Assembly (NCBI RefSeq): GCF_011516755.1
Contig: NZ_WOSY01000003.1
Location: 186,001-250,000 of the forward strand
Length of the DNA stretch: 64,000 nt
Direction of reading: 5' to 3'
From: Acetobacter conturbans
Lineage (GTDB): Bacteria > Pseudomonadota > Alphaproteobacteria > Acetobacterales > Acetobacteraceae
The position numbers and the translations under genes were made by a program. Each line of letters begins with the position of its first letter. Position 1 is the stretch's first letter. The notes below the pieces were generated by a model. The model had not been told where the DNA came from. It did no database searches and worked only from the letters and a program-made list of their open reading frames with translations. This document shows, in pieces, positions 17,319-26,594 of this stretch.

Positions 17319-18499
17319 GTGCTGGAAACAGCCCTCTCTGCGTTCATGGCCCATGCCTGCGCCCGCTGATCGATCATGTCCTCAAAGGCCTGTCGAATTC
17401 TCGCAATGCAGGCTTTTTTATACGGAAAAATATCGGCTGGATCCCTGTCGTGGACGATCATGGCAGTTTCGACTTCAAACACTACCAGCGTCCCGTTCTG
17501 CAAAACGCCAAAATCCAGACCGAAGTAATCCAAACCTACTTTTTGACCGATTTCTTCCAGACCTTTTACAACAGTCGCTGGAAAATAGGATGTCATATCC
17601 TGCATGAACCGGGATTCTTCTGAGCGTCTCTCAGGAAAGACTTCCATTCTGGCATTATAATACCAGATTGCCCAATCCGCATGAATGGCAAGATGGACGG
17701 GATACGGAACTCCATCAATGAATACGACACGGTACTTTCGATAAAGACCATCGGCGCTGGCATAATCCACAAATTGTGTTACGTAATACTGCCCATGCGT
17801 AACGTTTTCCTGCATGTACCGGTCAAAAATTATCTGATCGTCAATTTTTGCCAAAGCATTTCCTGCATGTGAGGACACGGGCCGCACGAGCAAAGGAAAT
17901 GGAGGAAGATCAGTAAATGGCGCCGTGATGGTATGACAGGACGGCACCATGACATCTGGAATGCTCGCCAGCAATTTGGGCACCAGCGACCTGCCTACCC
18001 CCATGATGGGGCCAGCCCGGTTGATGACCGGCACACCACTGCCACGTGCGATCGCCTCAGCCTCAAGAATGGCAGGCATTTGCCGCTCATCCTCGCCCAT
18101 TGCCAGAATGACAGCCTCAGGACACAGCTTTTTCAGAGTCGCTGTCAGCATCGCGCGTTTAGCCGGATCGCCGGATACCCACATTGTATAGAGATCTGTT
18201 TCGCCATCCATCAACATGGCAATCGGTGCATTCGCCTGGAACGAGCCCGGTACGTTCAGCACAACCACACGGCGCTTCGCCGTCTCATTCGAGCAACGAG
18301 GGTGCTGCACGGGGTCCAGTGTCATCGCTGTATCGAGATGTTTCAGAGCTGCCGGCTCATCCCCACAAGCCTGGCACATTTCCCAGAGGCGATAATGCAG
18401 GGTGGCCCGCTCGCTCGCGCTGCCTGTGTTTTTCAGTCTGGCCGACAGTGTTTCGCGGGCCAGAAACGGGTCATTGGAAAATTCAGCAAGATCAAGCAT
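17282..18499 (-). CDS. TPR plus ATP-grasp domain protein
   Basis: A 405-residue protein. Residues about 1-65 form one or two TPR-like helix pairs (ERATLHYRLWEMCQACGDEPAALKHLDTAM). The remainder looks like a RimK/glutathione synthetase-type ATP-grasp domain, with PFPLLVRPVSSHAGNALAKI (ATP-binding Lys/Arg region), a YRKYRVVFIDGVPYPVHLA strand pair and DYFGLDFG...VVFEVETAM supplying Mg-binding acidic residues. It would ligate a carboxylate to an amine or thiol; the substrate is unknown. It lies between glycosyltransferases, suggesting a role in modifying a surface component. Convergent 37-base overlap with the RgpF-like gene. Confidence 0.65.
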   Translation of the reverse strand: MLDLAEFSNDPFLARETLSARLKNTGSASERATLHYRLWEMCQACGDEPAALKHLDTAMTLDPVQHPRCSNETAKRRVVVLNVPGSFQANAPIAMLMDGETDLYTMWVSGDPAKRAMLTATLKKLCPEAVILAMGEDERQMPAILEAEAIARGSGVPVINRAGPIMGVGRSLVPKLLASIPDVMVPSCHTITAPFTDLPPFPLLVRPVSSHAGNALAKIDDQIIFDRYMQENVTHGQYYVTQFVDYASADGLYRKYRVVFIDGVPYPVHLAIHADWAIWYYNARMEVFPERRSEESRFMQDMTSYFPATVVKGLEEIGQKVGLDYFGLDFGVLQNGTLVVFEVETAMIVHDRDPADIFPYKKACIARIRQAFEDMIDQRAQAWAMNAERAVSSTHDLSVMPSTSL

Positions 18500-18657
18500 G
18501 AGCGGAGCCTAACGCCGAACGGTTGAATGTCCGGTAAACCGCCCATGCCTTTGAACCTCACCCTGCCTGCATTGTTTCAGGCCGGAACAACTTACCCCCG
18601 ACCTGAAGACATCTACTGGAAAATCCAGAGAACGCTTTCAGACGCAGGATGCGGCGA

Positions 18658-21414
18658 TCATCCTTTTCCCTTCGTCACGACGGAGCCGAGGAACAGTGCG
18701 AGTTCCTCAGCCTGCCCTTCGAACGTCGGCAACCCATCCTTCAGCGGATTGGTATAAGCATGGAACATATCCTGACGATCCAAGAGTGCCTCCACCGCTG
18801 ATTTCAGCGGCTCAACGCGACCATCGAGGGGGATGAGCGTTCCATTCACACCATCGACGATATCTTCGGCCTGACCACCGGGGGCCGTGGAAATGACCCA
18901 CACATCCCGCGCCAGCGCCTCACGCACGGTCAGCCCGTAGCTTTCCATCCACTGTGAGGGGAACACCAACACATCAATCGATTCGAAGAATGCATCCCGT
19001 GTGGCGTCTCCATAGGCCGGCTGAATGGAAATCTTGCCTTTCACCTTCCATCCGGAAACATCCATCGAGGCATAACCGAGATTGATCGTGTTATCGATCA
19101 GCACGAGCTCCCAGTCGTCCCTCTCCAGCGTCTCGAACGCTTCGCGCATCAGCGGAAAGCCTTTCACGGCTTCCTGTCCGCCGACAAATCCGAAGCGCAA
19201 CGGCGCATCCGACTGCCTGACACCACGCGCCTTTTTCGGCCAGCTGAAACCGTTACGATTCACCTTTACCTTGTCGGGTCCGAAGCCATTGGCGAGATAC
19301 AAAGCCCTGTGCGACTCGCTCGGGGACAGCAAAAGCGCTGCTTCCTGCAAGACGGCTTTCATCATGTCGCGACGCATTTCCAGATGCAGCGCGCCCGGCA
19401 TACAGGAACGGCAGACTTTCAGGTCGATCTGACGCTGGAAACAGTAGCGCCCATTCGCCTTCACCATGAACTGCCGCTCGCACAGCCACCACGCATCATG
19501 CAGCGTCACCACGAACGGCACGCGCTGCTCCACGCAGGCTTGCAACATGCCGATCCCCAGGCCCTGCACGGAATGAAAATGCACGACATCCGGGCGATAG
19601 GCATGAAGCCATGACACGAACTGGGCCGTGCACCGCGGATTGTCCAGACCGCCGACGGGGTCGATGTGCATCGACAGAGGCGACGCAACGACCTGCATAC
19701 CCTCCACCTCGTAACGCACGGAGGAGGAGAAGAGGCCGTTCACATGAGAGCAGGTCGTGAAAATCGCGACGTCTGCATGGTCTTTGGAAAGGTGACGCGC
19801 CATTTCCTCCGCCACCAGCGTCGCGCCGCCAAAGGAACGCGGCACGAAGAAGATATTCACGGCCATCACGCGCAGACGGTCGTCTCTGTCTGGGCGGGGC
19901 GGCGGCGGAAAATACTGCGCGGCCTGATTGCGGGCGATCGCTTCCGGACGATAACGCTCCAGCACATCCTCCCGAGCCTGCGTTCCGATCCGCGTGCGCA
20001 GTGCCGGATCGCGCGCGAGGGCGAGCAGGGCATCCCGCCATTCCATTGCACTATCGGCCAGAAAGCCGTTGCGACCTTCTGCGACAATTTCGCGGAACGT
20101 GTCGCAGGGCGAACATACGGACGGCACCGTCAGGATGGCCGCTTCAAGAAACTTGATGTTGCTCTTGGCGTCATTGAAGATCGACGGTTCAAGCGGTGCG
20201 ATCGTCAGGTCCGCAGCGGCCAGAACCGCCATATAGCCTGCATAATCCCGCCCTTCGAGATACTCGACGCGCGCGCCAAACTGCTCGAATGCCTCAGGGA
20301 GGGTCAGCTCACCGATGATCCGTAGTTTCAGGCGAGGTTCGGCTTCCATTGCCTCTGCCAGCCCGACGGCACATTCGACGAAATCCTTGTCATGGGTCCG
20401 CGTGCCGGAGCCGTAGACAATGACAATATCGGTTTTTTCAGCAGAAGAGTGAGGGGCGCTCTGGAGAAGTCTGTCGGCGATCTTCAGCGTCTCGCCATCC
20501 AGGGCATTTTCGATCACACAGACGTCCCGCACGCCCGCACGCTGCATGATGTCCGCAAGCGTGCGGGTAGAGGCGATTCCGCGACCACACAGTTGCAGAC
20601 AGTCCCGATAAAGCTGCGCGCCGTGCAGCAGTCCTTCCTGCTCACTTTTGCTCAGTGAAAGAAGATTGCTGTTCTGACTGTAAAGCTCGATATCGAAAAT
20701 CAGGTCATCCACCTCCCACCAGGGAGAAATGCCGAATCTCTGGGCTTCATCGATGATGGTCTTTACGACCGGCACGGCTGGAACACGATAGAAGATGACT
20801 TCCCACGCGGTTTGCATGGCCGACAATGCTGACTGCGGATCGTGCCAGTTCAGAACCTCGACTTCCCACCCCAGAAGTTCGAGTTCTTCTTTCTTTTGCC
20901 AGACTCTATATTTCGCGCATTGCGGAATACTGAGTTCTGCGACAATCAATATTTTAGGGGTGAGGCCCGCTTCCCGTGCTGTCAGGACTTTTCGACGATA
21001 AAGAGCGACAGTATTTTCTTCCGGCACCGGAGCAACTGGCTGGCTCACGGGAGACGGCTTTTTCCTGCGCCAGCGCGCAAGACCCGGATCGACCCTTCTC
21101 TGTACACGACGATAAAGACTACCGACTCCGTCCTGGGCAATAATGTCCCGTGCCCGATGCACCGCTGTCCGGACAGTCAAACCACCACCAATATGCCCGC
21201 GTCGCAGCATCCACACCGCACGGACCACACGACCGAGGCGTGAAAAACCACTCTGGTTCCACTCGAACATAAGATGCCGGATACGGTCGGCCTCCGCTGC
21301 GTGAGCCTCGGCCCGCATGCTATGCAGGATGGAAGTGACCCGATAACCCTCAAGCAGGGATTCGGCGTGCCGGAGGCGTTCTTCCTGAGTTTTTGGCGGC
21401 AATGGATCAGTCAC
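18658..21414 (-). CDS. large two-domain GT4-type glycosyltransferase
   Basis: A 918-residue cytoplasmic protein. Residues about 1-135 are a helical N-terminal region. Residues about 150-500 form one GT-B domain pair (AELSIPQCAKYRVWQKKEELE, then IVYGSGTRTHDKDFVE and TIAPLEPSIFNDAKSNIKFLE). Residues about 520-910 form a second GT4 unit (VNIFFVPRSFGGATLVAEEMARHL, VVTLHDAWWLCERQFM, FGFVGGQEAVKGFPLM, DVLVFPSQWMESYGLTVREALA with the acidic EX7E-type site). Such tandem enzymes assemble surface glycans or decorate proteins. The first unit shares its GTRTH...FLEAA features with the gene at 24381, so the two are probably related by descent. Sugars unknown. Confidence 0.8.
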   Translation of the reverse strand: MTDPLPPKTQEERLRHAESLLEGYRVTSILHSMRAEAHAAEADRIRHLMFEWNQSGFSRLGRVVRAVWMLRRGHIGGGLTVRTAVHRARDIIAQDGVGSLYRRVQRRVDPGLARWRRKKPSPVSQPVAPVPEENTVALYRRKVLTAREAGLTPKILIVAELSIPQCAKYRVWQKKEELELLGWEVEVLNWHDPQSALSAMQTAWEVIFYRVPAVPVVKTIIDEAQRFGISPWWEVDDLIFDIELYSQNSNLLSLSKSEQEGLLHGAQLYRDCLQLCGRGIASTRTLADIMQRAGVRDVCVIENALDGETLKIADRLLQSAPHSSAEKTDIVIVYGSGTRTHDKDFVECAVGLAEAMEAEPRLKLRIIGELTLPEAFEQFGARVEYLEGRDYAGYMAVLAAADLTIAPLEPSIFNDAKSNIKFLEAAILTVPSVCSPCDTFREIVAEGRNGFLADSAMEWRDALLALARDPALRTRIGTQAREDVLERYRPEAIARNQAAQYFPPPPRPDRDDRLRVMAVNIFFVPRSFGGATLVAEEMARHLSKDHADVAIFTTCSHVNGLFSSSVRYEVEGMQVVASPLSMHIDPVGGLDNPRCTAQFVSWLHAYRPDVVHFHSVQGLGIGMLQACVEQRVPFVVTLHDAWWLCERQFMVKANGRYCFQRQIDLKVCRSCMPGALHLEMRRDMMKAVLQEAALLLSPSESHRALYLANGFGPDKVKVNRNGFSWPKKARGVRQSDAPLRFGFVGGQEAVKGFPLMREAFETLERDDWELVLIDNTINLGYASMDVSGWKVKGKISIQPAYGDATRDAFFESIDVLVFPSQWMESYGLTVREALARDVWVISTAPGGQAEDIVDGVNGTLIPLDGRVEPLKSAVEALLDRQDMFHAYTNPLKDGLPTFEGQAEELALFLGSVVTKGKG

Positions 21415-21613
21415 GACAGGTCCGATGTGTTGTCATCTTCATGAAAAAAAAATCCTATCGTAAAAGACAGGCCATTACAGTCTGGTCATATGCAACCAGC
21501 AAAAATCTGTCCAACAACGAAGAGAATCGATATTCCAGGCTCACAGGGGGTTACAAGCGAATACCTGCTGAGTGAATAGAATACTCCGCCCCTTCTATCA
21601 AAAAGAGCCGAGA

Positions 21614-21650
21614 CAAAAAAAAACCGAGCCATTTTCAGGCCCGGTTTTCT
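21614..21650 (-). terminator. terminator of the RTX-like surface protein gene
   Basis: AAACCGAGCC and GGCCCGGTTT form a 10-bp stem with one mismatch around a short loop. Read on the minus strand it ends in a run of about nine T, right after the stop of 21671-23062. Confidence 0.8.
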
Positions 21651-21670
21651 TCACTTGTTTGAGCCAGATC

Positions 21671-23062
21671 TTACCAGATCTGGAAGTCACCGGAGTTAAG
21701 GCTCGACACGTTATCGAACGTGATCGTGGTCTTGTCGTCCAGCGTGATCGTGGTGTTGCCGTTGGCGGTGGTCTGGCTCGTCAGAGAAGCCTGCAGGCTG
21801 CTGGACGAATAATTCAGAAGACCGACAGTGTTCCCCACGGAAGAGCTGAAATCAGTGATGACGTAGTTGCCACCAGCGAGGCCATCGCGGAACGCAAAGG
21901 TGTTAGCCGCGCCTGACCCACCGGTCATCGTGGCATCACCCACACCGGCAACAAGGGTGTCAGCACCCGTGCCACCGATGAAAACCTGCGAACCACTCAC
22001 GCCCACGTTATTACCGAAGACGTGAACGCCCATAACCGACCCGGAGGCATCCAGCGTTTCATTGCCCGTAGTGGCAACGAAAAGCGTTTCACCCGTACCC
22101 GTGCCGTTGACCACAGCATCCAGACCACTGGCGCCATAGATCGTGCTCTGCGCCGCTGTAATGGTGCTGGTGCCCGTGCCGCCGATGAAGGTCAGCGAGC
22201 CGGAGACGCTGACATCGGCATTATCGGAACGCGCCACAAGTGCGTTTTCGCTTGCCGAAATCGTATCGGAAGATCCGCCGAGAACCGTGGACGTACCACC
22301 GTTCAGGGAGATCTTGTCAGCCGCGCCGCCCATGACCGTGGAACCGCTGCCAACCGTGACCGCGTTGTTACCACCGGACAGATCGTCGATGTACGACTCC
22401 TGACCCACTGTCACGAAGGAGCTGCCACCATACAGTGACACCGTCTGGTCTGCGGAGCAGCTGGTACCGTAGATCGTGTCGTTACCATACGAGTAGATCG
22501 TATTGGTGCCGTTGCTGACGTTGATGAAGTTATCACCCGTGCCCGCATTGATCGTGTTCTGACCTGCACCGGCGATGACAGTGTCATTTCCGGCGCCGGT
22601 GAACACATACCAGTCGCTTGCGTTAGACATCTGGTCGCCGGTGAACGCGTTGTTGCCTGTTCCGGCGACAAACGTGCCCGATGCGCTACCGACCTGAAGC
22701 TGAACGCCCTGCGTCGTGCCGCCTTCGACACTGACGTAGCTGGACGTCACGCCCGTCAGATCGATCTGTGTGTGAACGCTCGGCACAGCCTTTGCGTCCG
22801 TGGCCCCACCGAAAACGACGGCGTCCACGCCACCGGTCACGGAATAGGAGCCGGCCACAGTGGCGACGCCATAACCGATTGAGTTGCCGCTGAAAGCGGT
22901 GGATCCCGGCACCAGATTGATGCCGTTCACGCCGCCAATTTCGCCTTGGAGCGTGTTGCTAAAAGTAGTGACCAGCTGTCCGAGCTGATCACTTAATGCG
23001 CCGTCAACCGTGACGACGACCTGGGCTCCCGAAGACGCGCCCTGAACGGTAACTAATACCAT
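21671..23062 (-). CDS. RTX-like, beta-strand repeat surface or secreted protein
   Basis: A 463-residue, Gly/Ser/Thr/Asn-rich, Lys-poor protein built of repeats of the type GGxGxxTxxxGxGxxT, for example FTGAGNDTVIAGAGQNTINAG and FIGGTGADTLVAGVGDATMTG. They are degenerate relatives of hemolysin-type calcium-binding nonapeptides and predict a beta-roll or beta-helix. There is no N-terminal signal; the C-terminus (FDNVSSLNSGDFQIW) resembles the ends of type I-secreted RTX proteins, but no type I transporter is in the window. The ATG at 23062 follows AAGGGA at 9 bases; the frame opens earlier at GTG 23110 with a Cys-rich stretch but no ribosome site. A terminator follows, and glycosyltransferase genes flank it on both sides. 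Confidence 0.7.
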   Translation of the reverse strand: MVLVTVQGASSGAQVVVTVDGALSDQLGQLVTTFSNTLQGEIGGVNGINLVPGSTAFSGNSIGYGVATVAGSYSVTGGVDAVVFGGATDAKAVPSVHTQIDLTGVTSSYVSVEGGTTQGVQLQVGSASGTFVAGTGNNAFTGDQMSNASDWYVFTGAGNDTVIAGAGQNTINAGTGDNFINVSNGTNTIYSYGNDTIYGTSCSADQTVSLYGGSSFVTVGQESYIDDLSGGNNAVTVGSGSTVMGGAADKISLNGGTSTVLGGSSDTISASENALVARSDNADVSVSGSLTFIGGTGTSTITAAQSTIYGASGLDAVVNGTGTGETLFVATTGNETLDASGSVMGVHVFGNNVGVSGSQVFIGGTGADTLVAGVGDATMTGGSGAANTFAFRDGLAGGNYVITDFSSSVGNTVGLLNYSSSSLQASLTSQTTANGNTTITLDDKTTITFDNVSSLNSGDFQIW

Positions 23063-23365
23063 TTCGTCAGTTCCCTTGTTGCACCCACACGATCCGTCGC
23101 AGCAACTCACGCGGGCAGCATTCAGTTACTGGAAGTTGTATTAAATGCACGTCATCCAAGCAACTAAAAACAACCCTGCTATCAAAAAAAAAGCGTGACA
23201 ATCGACTGATCTGGATCATTCTTCCCGCGAAATCGCATCCGCAGCACTCATCATCCGACCTTGCATTTTGTTACACGGATGACGTAGCGCAGATAAGAAA
23301 TATCAAAAGGCTTAACGCGCCATAAACTTATGGTGCAGCAAGTTACTAAAGGACAGGCCAATTAA
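23063..23365. other. divergent promoter region
   Basis: About 300 bases between the divergent RTX-like gene and the coiled-coil/glycosyltransferase gene. The part 23150-23360 is AT-rich and probably holds both promoters. I see no clear operator dyad. Confidence 0.4.
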
Positions 23366-24427
23366 ATGAATGCAGGCAGCAACCAAACATCAACGGCATC
23401 CTGTTCTTTCTCTGTTCTTTCGACCCCCGATCTCAATGCTGCCTTCCTCCCTCCCTCTCCCGCGGGGGAAGATCTGGCCACATATGCCCACCTTCCCCTG
23501 CTGGCGACCGTCTTTCTCGCACGCAAGCCCCGCTGCGCCGCCTTTATCGCCACAGCCCCGAGCGTCCTCGCGCACGTACATACTCTTATCGCCACGCAGG
23601 ATCTCGACACCCGCGTCCTGATTCTGGACGGCACAGCTCCCTTTCCGCCCTCTGCTGAACCGATCGATCTGCTTCACCTCGACGCAACGCGGATTGAAGA
23701 CAGCGCCTCCGTCCTGGAATGGCTGAAGCCCCATCTTGCACCGGATGCCGTCCTTCTCCTGCACGGAACCGAAACAGCAGCAGGTAGCCCCCTCTGGAAG
23801 AGCCTTACCGCAAAGGGCGTTCATTTTCTGTTCCCTCATGAGGAGGGTCTGGGGATCGTCGCGCCCCTCAGCACGCCGCCAGCACTTCATCCTCTGCTTG
23901 GCCCAGAAGGCATCCGGCTTGATCCGTCGGCTCTCGGTCGGCTGCGCGCCCGATGCGCGCAACTGGGCCTGTTCTGGGCAAAAACCGCCCGTCTGAATGC
24001 AAACGACGCACAACAGACGGCTCTGAGGCAGCAGCAGCATGCCCTCGAATTATCATTGACGGAAACCCGGCTGGCCCTTTCCAACACGGAAGAGCGCGCC
24101 GCCCTGGGCACCCATCATGCCGCCGCCGCTCATACGGATGCCTCCCCGGAGATCGCCCGGCTGAAGGTGGAACTGGCTCTGGCCAATAGCCACATTGCGA
24201 CGGTGCAGCAGAATCTGTCGGCAACGCGCGACTGGATCGCAACGACGACCCGCACCATTGATGAGCACAATCAGCACCTGACAACCTTCCGTCAGGAACT
24301 GGCCAGCCAGAACGAAGAAACGCAGACCATCGGTCCACATTCGGCCACTCGGGGCGAGTCCTTTCCGGCATTTTCTCCGGATGCGCCAGCAGGGCAGCAG
24401 CCGAAGCCCTTCCTCTCTTCTAGATGA
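23366..24427 (+). CDS. N-terminal half of a glycosyltransferase-associated protein, with coiled coil
   Basis: A 353-residue frame. Residues about 1-210 are mixed alpha/beta, perhaps a degenerate Rossmann-like domain (TRVLILDGTAPFPP, PIDLLHLDAT, PDAVLLLHGTETA); residues about 215-325 are a coiled coil (QTALRQQQHALELSLTETRL and on). The frame ends in a Pro/Gln-rich linker at 24427, while the +1 frame continues into a GT4-GT2 enzyme from 24381. Such a domain plus coiled coil is often fused to glycosyltransferases, so this may be the front of one frameshifted gene. AAGGAC precedes the ATG. Confidence 0.6.
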   Translation: MNAGSNQTSTASCSFSVLSTPDLNAAFLPPSPAGEDLATYAHLPLLATVFLARKPRCAAFIATAPSVLAHVHTLIATQDLDTRVLILDGTAPFPPSAEPIDLLHLDATRIEDSASVLEWLKPHLAPDAVLLLHGTETAAGSPLWKSLTAKGVHFLFPHEEGLGIVAPLSTPPALHPLLGPEGIRLDPSALGRLRARCAQLGLFWAKTARLNANDAQQTALRQQQHALELSLTETRLALSNTEERAALGTHHAAAAHTDASPEIARLKVELALANSHIATVQQNLSATRDWIATTTRTIDEHNQHLTTFRQELASQNEETQTIGPHSATRGESFPAFSPDAPAGQQPKPFLSSR

Positions 24428-26453
24428 TGCGCCGCTCGCCCTTAACCTTTCCGCTCCTCCCGCTCTGAGCGAAATTGTCACGCCGCACCCTGTCACCGCC
24501 ACCGTTCCCTCCAGCGCCCTGCGCCGCAATATCCTCTTCGTGAGCGGGGAACCCACGACACCGGGCACCCTCTATCGCTGCGACCGCAATGCCGCCGCCT
24601 GCGCTTTTACCGGCCACCAGACGCGCGTGCTCCCCTGCCCCGCCGTCGGACCCGATGACGTCGACTGGGCGGATATCATTGTTCTCTGGCGTGTCGAATA
24701 CAGTGCCCATGTCTCTATCCTGATCCGTCTGGCCAAAGAAAAAGAGGCGACCGTCATTTTTGACGCCGACGATCTGGTATTCATCCCGGCTCTCGCCAGC
24801 GTCACGATTATCGACGGCATCCGCACGGTGGACTCCGCGACCGAGTCCCTGACGCACATCCTGTTCCAGAACATGCGTGGCACGATGGACCGGGCCGATG
24901 CGTGTTTCGGCACCACCGACGTGATGGCGTTCGAAATGGGCCGAATCCGCTCACCGGCCTTTACGCTGCCCAATATTTTCGATGCCGCCTGCCTGCGCAG
25001 AAGCCGTCGTGCCGTTCGCATCCTTGCAGCCGGACCTCAGGACGATCTTGTCCGGATCGGCTATGCCTCCGGGACGCGCACGCATCAGCGCGACTTCGCC
25101 GCCGTTGCCGACGTCCTTGCCCGTGTGATGCAGGCCCATCCGCACGTTCGCCTCGTCCTGTTCCGGGAGGCGGAAAACAAGCGACCGATCCTGCTGATGG
25201 ACGAGTTTCCCGCGCTGGCCTCCGTTGCGGATCAGATCGAATGGCGCGACAAGGTGCCGCTCGAAGAACTGCCTGACGAGTTTGCCCGGTTCGACATCTC
25301 CATCGCCCCGCTGGAAGTCGGCAATGTGTTCTGTGAGGCCAAAAGCGAGATCAAATACCTGGAGGCCGCCCTCGCGGGCGTTCCCTCTGTTGTTTCGCCA
25401 ACGGCTCCCTATCGTGCGTGCATCCGGGACGGGGTTACTGGCTTCCTCGCCGGAACCGAAGACGAATGGGAGGAAGCTCTCACGCGCCTCGTCACCGATC
25501 CCGCCCTCCGGAAACGCATGGCCCGCGATGCTCTGAATCAGGTCCTGTGGACATTCGGTGCCGAGCGTCAGGCCATGCTCTTCGAGAGCATCGTCATGTC
25601 TTTCGGGAAACCAGCAGCCTCAGCCCGCGCTACCGAACAGATCATAGCGCGCGGCCATTATCAGGGACGTGGCGTTCCGGTGGTGCCGGACAGCACAACC
25701 CTGTTCGCTCATGACGCCCTCGGGACGGCCGAGGTCACGGTCATCATCACCTCCCACAATTACAGCGATGTCATTCTGGAGGCGCTGGAATCGGTCCGCA
25801 ATCAGACCCTGCTCACGCTCGATCTGATCGTGGTGGACGATGCCTCCACCGACAATTCCCAGGATCTCATCGTGGACTGGGCCCGCAAACATCATGCGCG
25901 CTTTAACCGCCTGCAGATTCTTGCCGCCGATACCAATGCCGGACTTGGAGGCGCCCGTAACATCGGCATCTCGGCGAGTGAGACGCCGTGGTTCCTGTCG
26001 CTTGATGCCGACAACCGGCTGACGCCCGAGGCCTGCACATCGCTGCTGGCAGCCAGCACACCTCTGACCGCCTACGTCTATCCGACCATCCGGCAATTCG
26101 GAGCAGCTCATGACCTGATGGGCGAGCGGTCCACACCGCCCATGCGTCTGAAAAATGCCAACACCATCGATGCCATGGCGCTGGTCGCCAAGTGGGCCTG
26201 GTCCGCTGCAGGCGGCTATTATGTGAAACGCGATGCAATGGGCTGGGAGGATTACGATCTCTGGTGCAGCCTGACCGAACTGGGTCTGACCGGCGTGCAT
26301 CTCGCAAGACCCGTCGCGGAATATCGCATTCACAGCAATTCCATGACGAACAATGTCACTGAACGTCAGGCCCACAAGAAACGGGTGGTGACTTGCGTGA
26401 AAAATCGTCACCCCTGGCTCACGGTTCATCCGGAAGCACGCGGACGCTTCTAA
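24381..26453 (+). CDS. GT4-GT2 fused glycosyltransferase
   Basis: A 690-residue frame with two glycosyltransferase units. Residues about 50-410: GT-B/GT4-like (ILFVSGEPTTPGTLYRC, FDADDLVF, IGYASGTRTHQRDF, ISIAPLEVGNVFCEAKSEIKYLEAA, VVSPTAPYRACIRDG). Residues about 450-690: GT2 (VTVIITSHNYSDVILEALES, LIVVDDASTDNS, NAGLGGARNIGI, SLDADNRLTPEA with the DxD site, GWEDYDLWCSL). The ATG at 24381 has no ribosome site and lies inside the previous frame (47-base overlap), so expression probably depends on that frame, or the two are one gene broken by an indel. Likely builds a surface glycan. Confidence 0.75.
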   Translation: MRQQGSSRSPSSLLDDAPLALNLSAPPALSEIVTPHPVTATVPSSALRRNILFVSGEPTTPGTLYRCDRNAAACAFTGHQTRVLPCPAVGPDDVDWADIIVLWRVEYSAHVSILIRLAKEKEATVIFDADDLVFIPALASVTIIDGIRTVDSATESLTHILFQNMRGTMDRADACFGTTDVMAFEMGRIRSPAFTLPNIFDAACLRRSRRAVRILAAGPQDDLVRIGYASGTRTHQRDFAAVADVLARVMQAHPHVRLVLFREAENKRPILLMDEFPALASVADQIEWRDKVPLEELPDEFARFDISIAPLEVGNVFCEAKSEIKYLEAALAGVPSVVSPTAPYRACIRDGVTGFLAGTEDEWEEALTRLVTDPALRKRMARDALNQVLWTFGAERQAMLFESIVMSFGKPAASARATEQIIARGHYQGRGVPVVPDSTTLFAHDALGTAEVTVIITSHNYSDVILEALESVRNQTLLTLDLIVVDDASTDNSQDLIVDWARKHHARFNRLQILAADTNAGLGGARNIGISASETPWFLSLDADNRLTPEACTSLLAASTPLTAYVYPTIRQFGAAHDLMGERSTPPMRLKNANTIDAMALVAKWAWSAAGGYYVKRDAMGWEDYDLWCSLTELGLTGVHLARPVAEYRIHSNSMTNNVTERQAHKKRVVTCVKNRHPWLTVHPEARGRF

Positions 26454-26594
26454 AGATCCACAATCTTTGAAAGCGATGACGGCTTTTCCATCATGCGACT
26501 GACGGAAAAGCCTGCCGTCCGGTTTCCGTTCTGCCTATGTCGGCGTGAACTGACGGCAGGCACGAAGCTACGGAGCAAATGCCCCGGAAACCTC

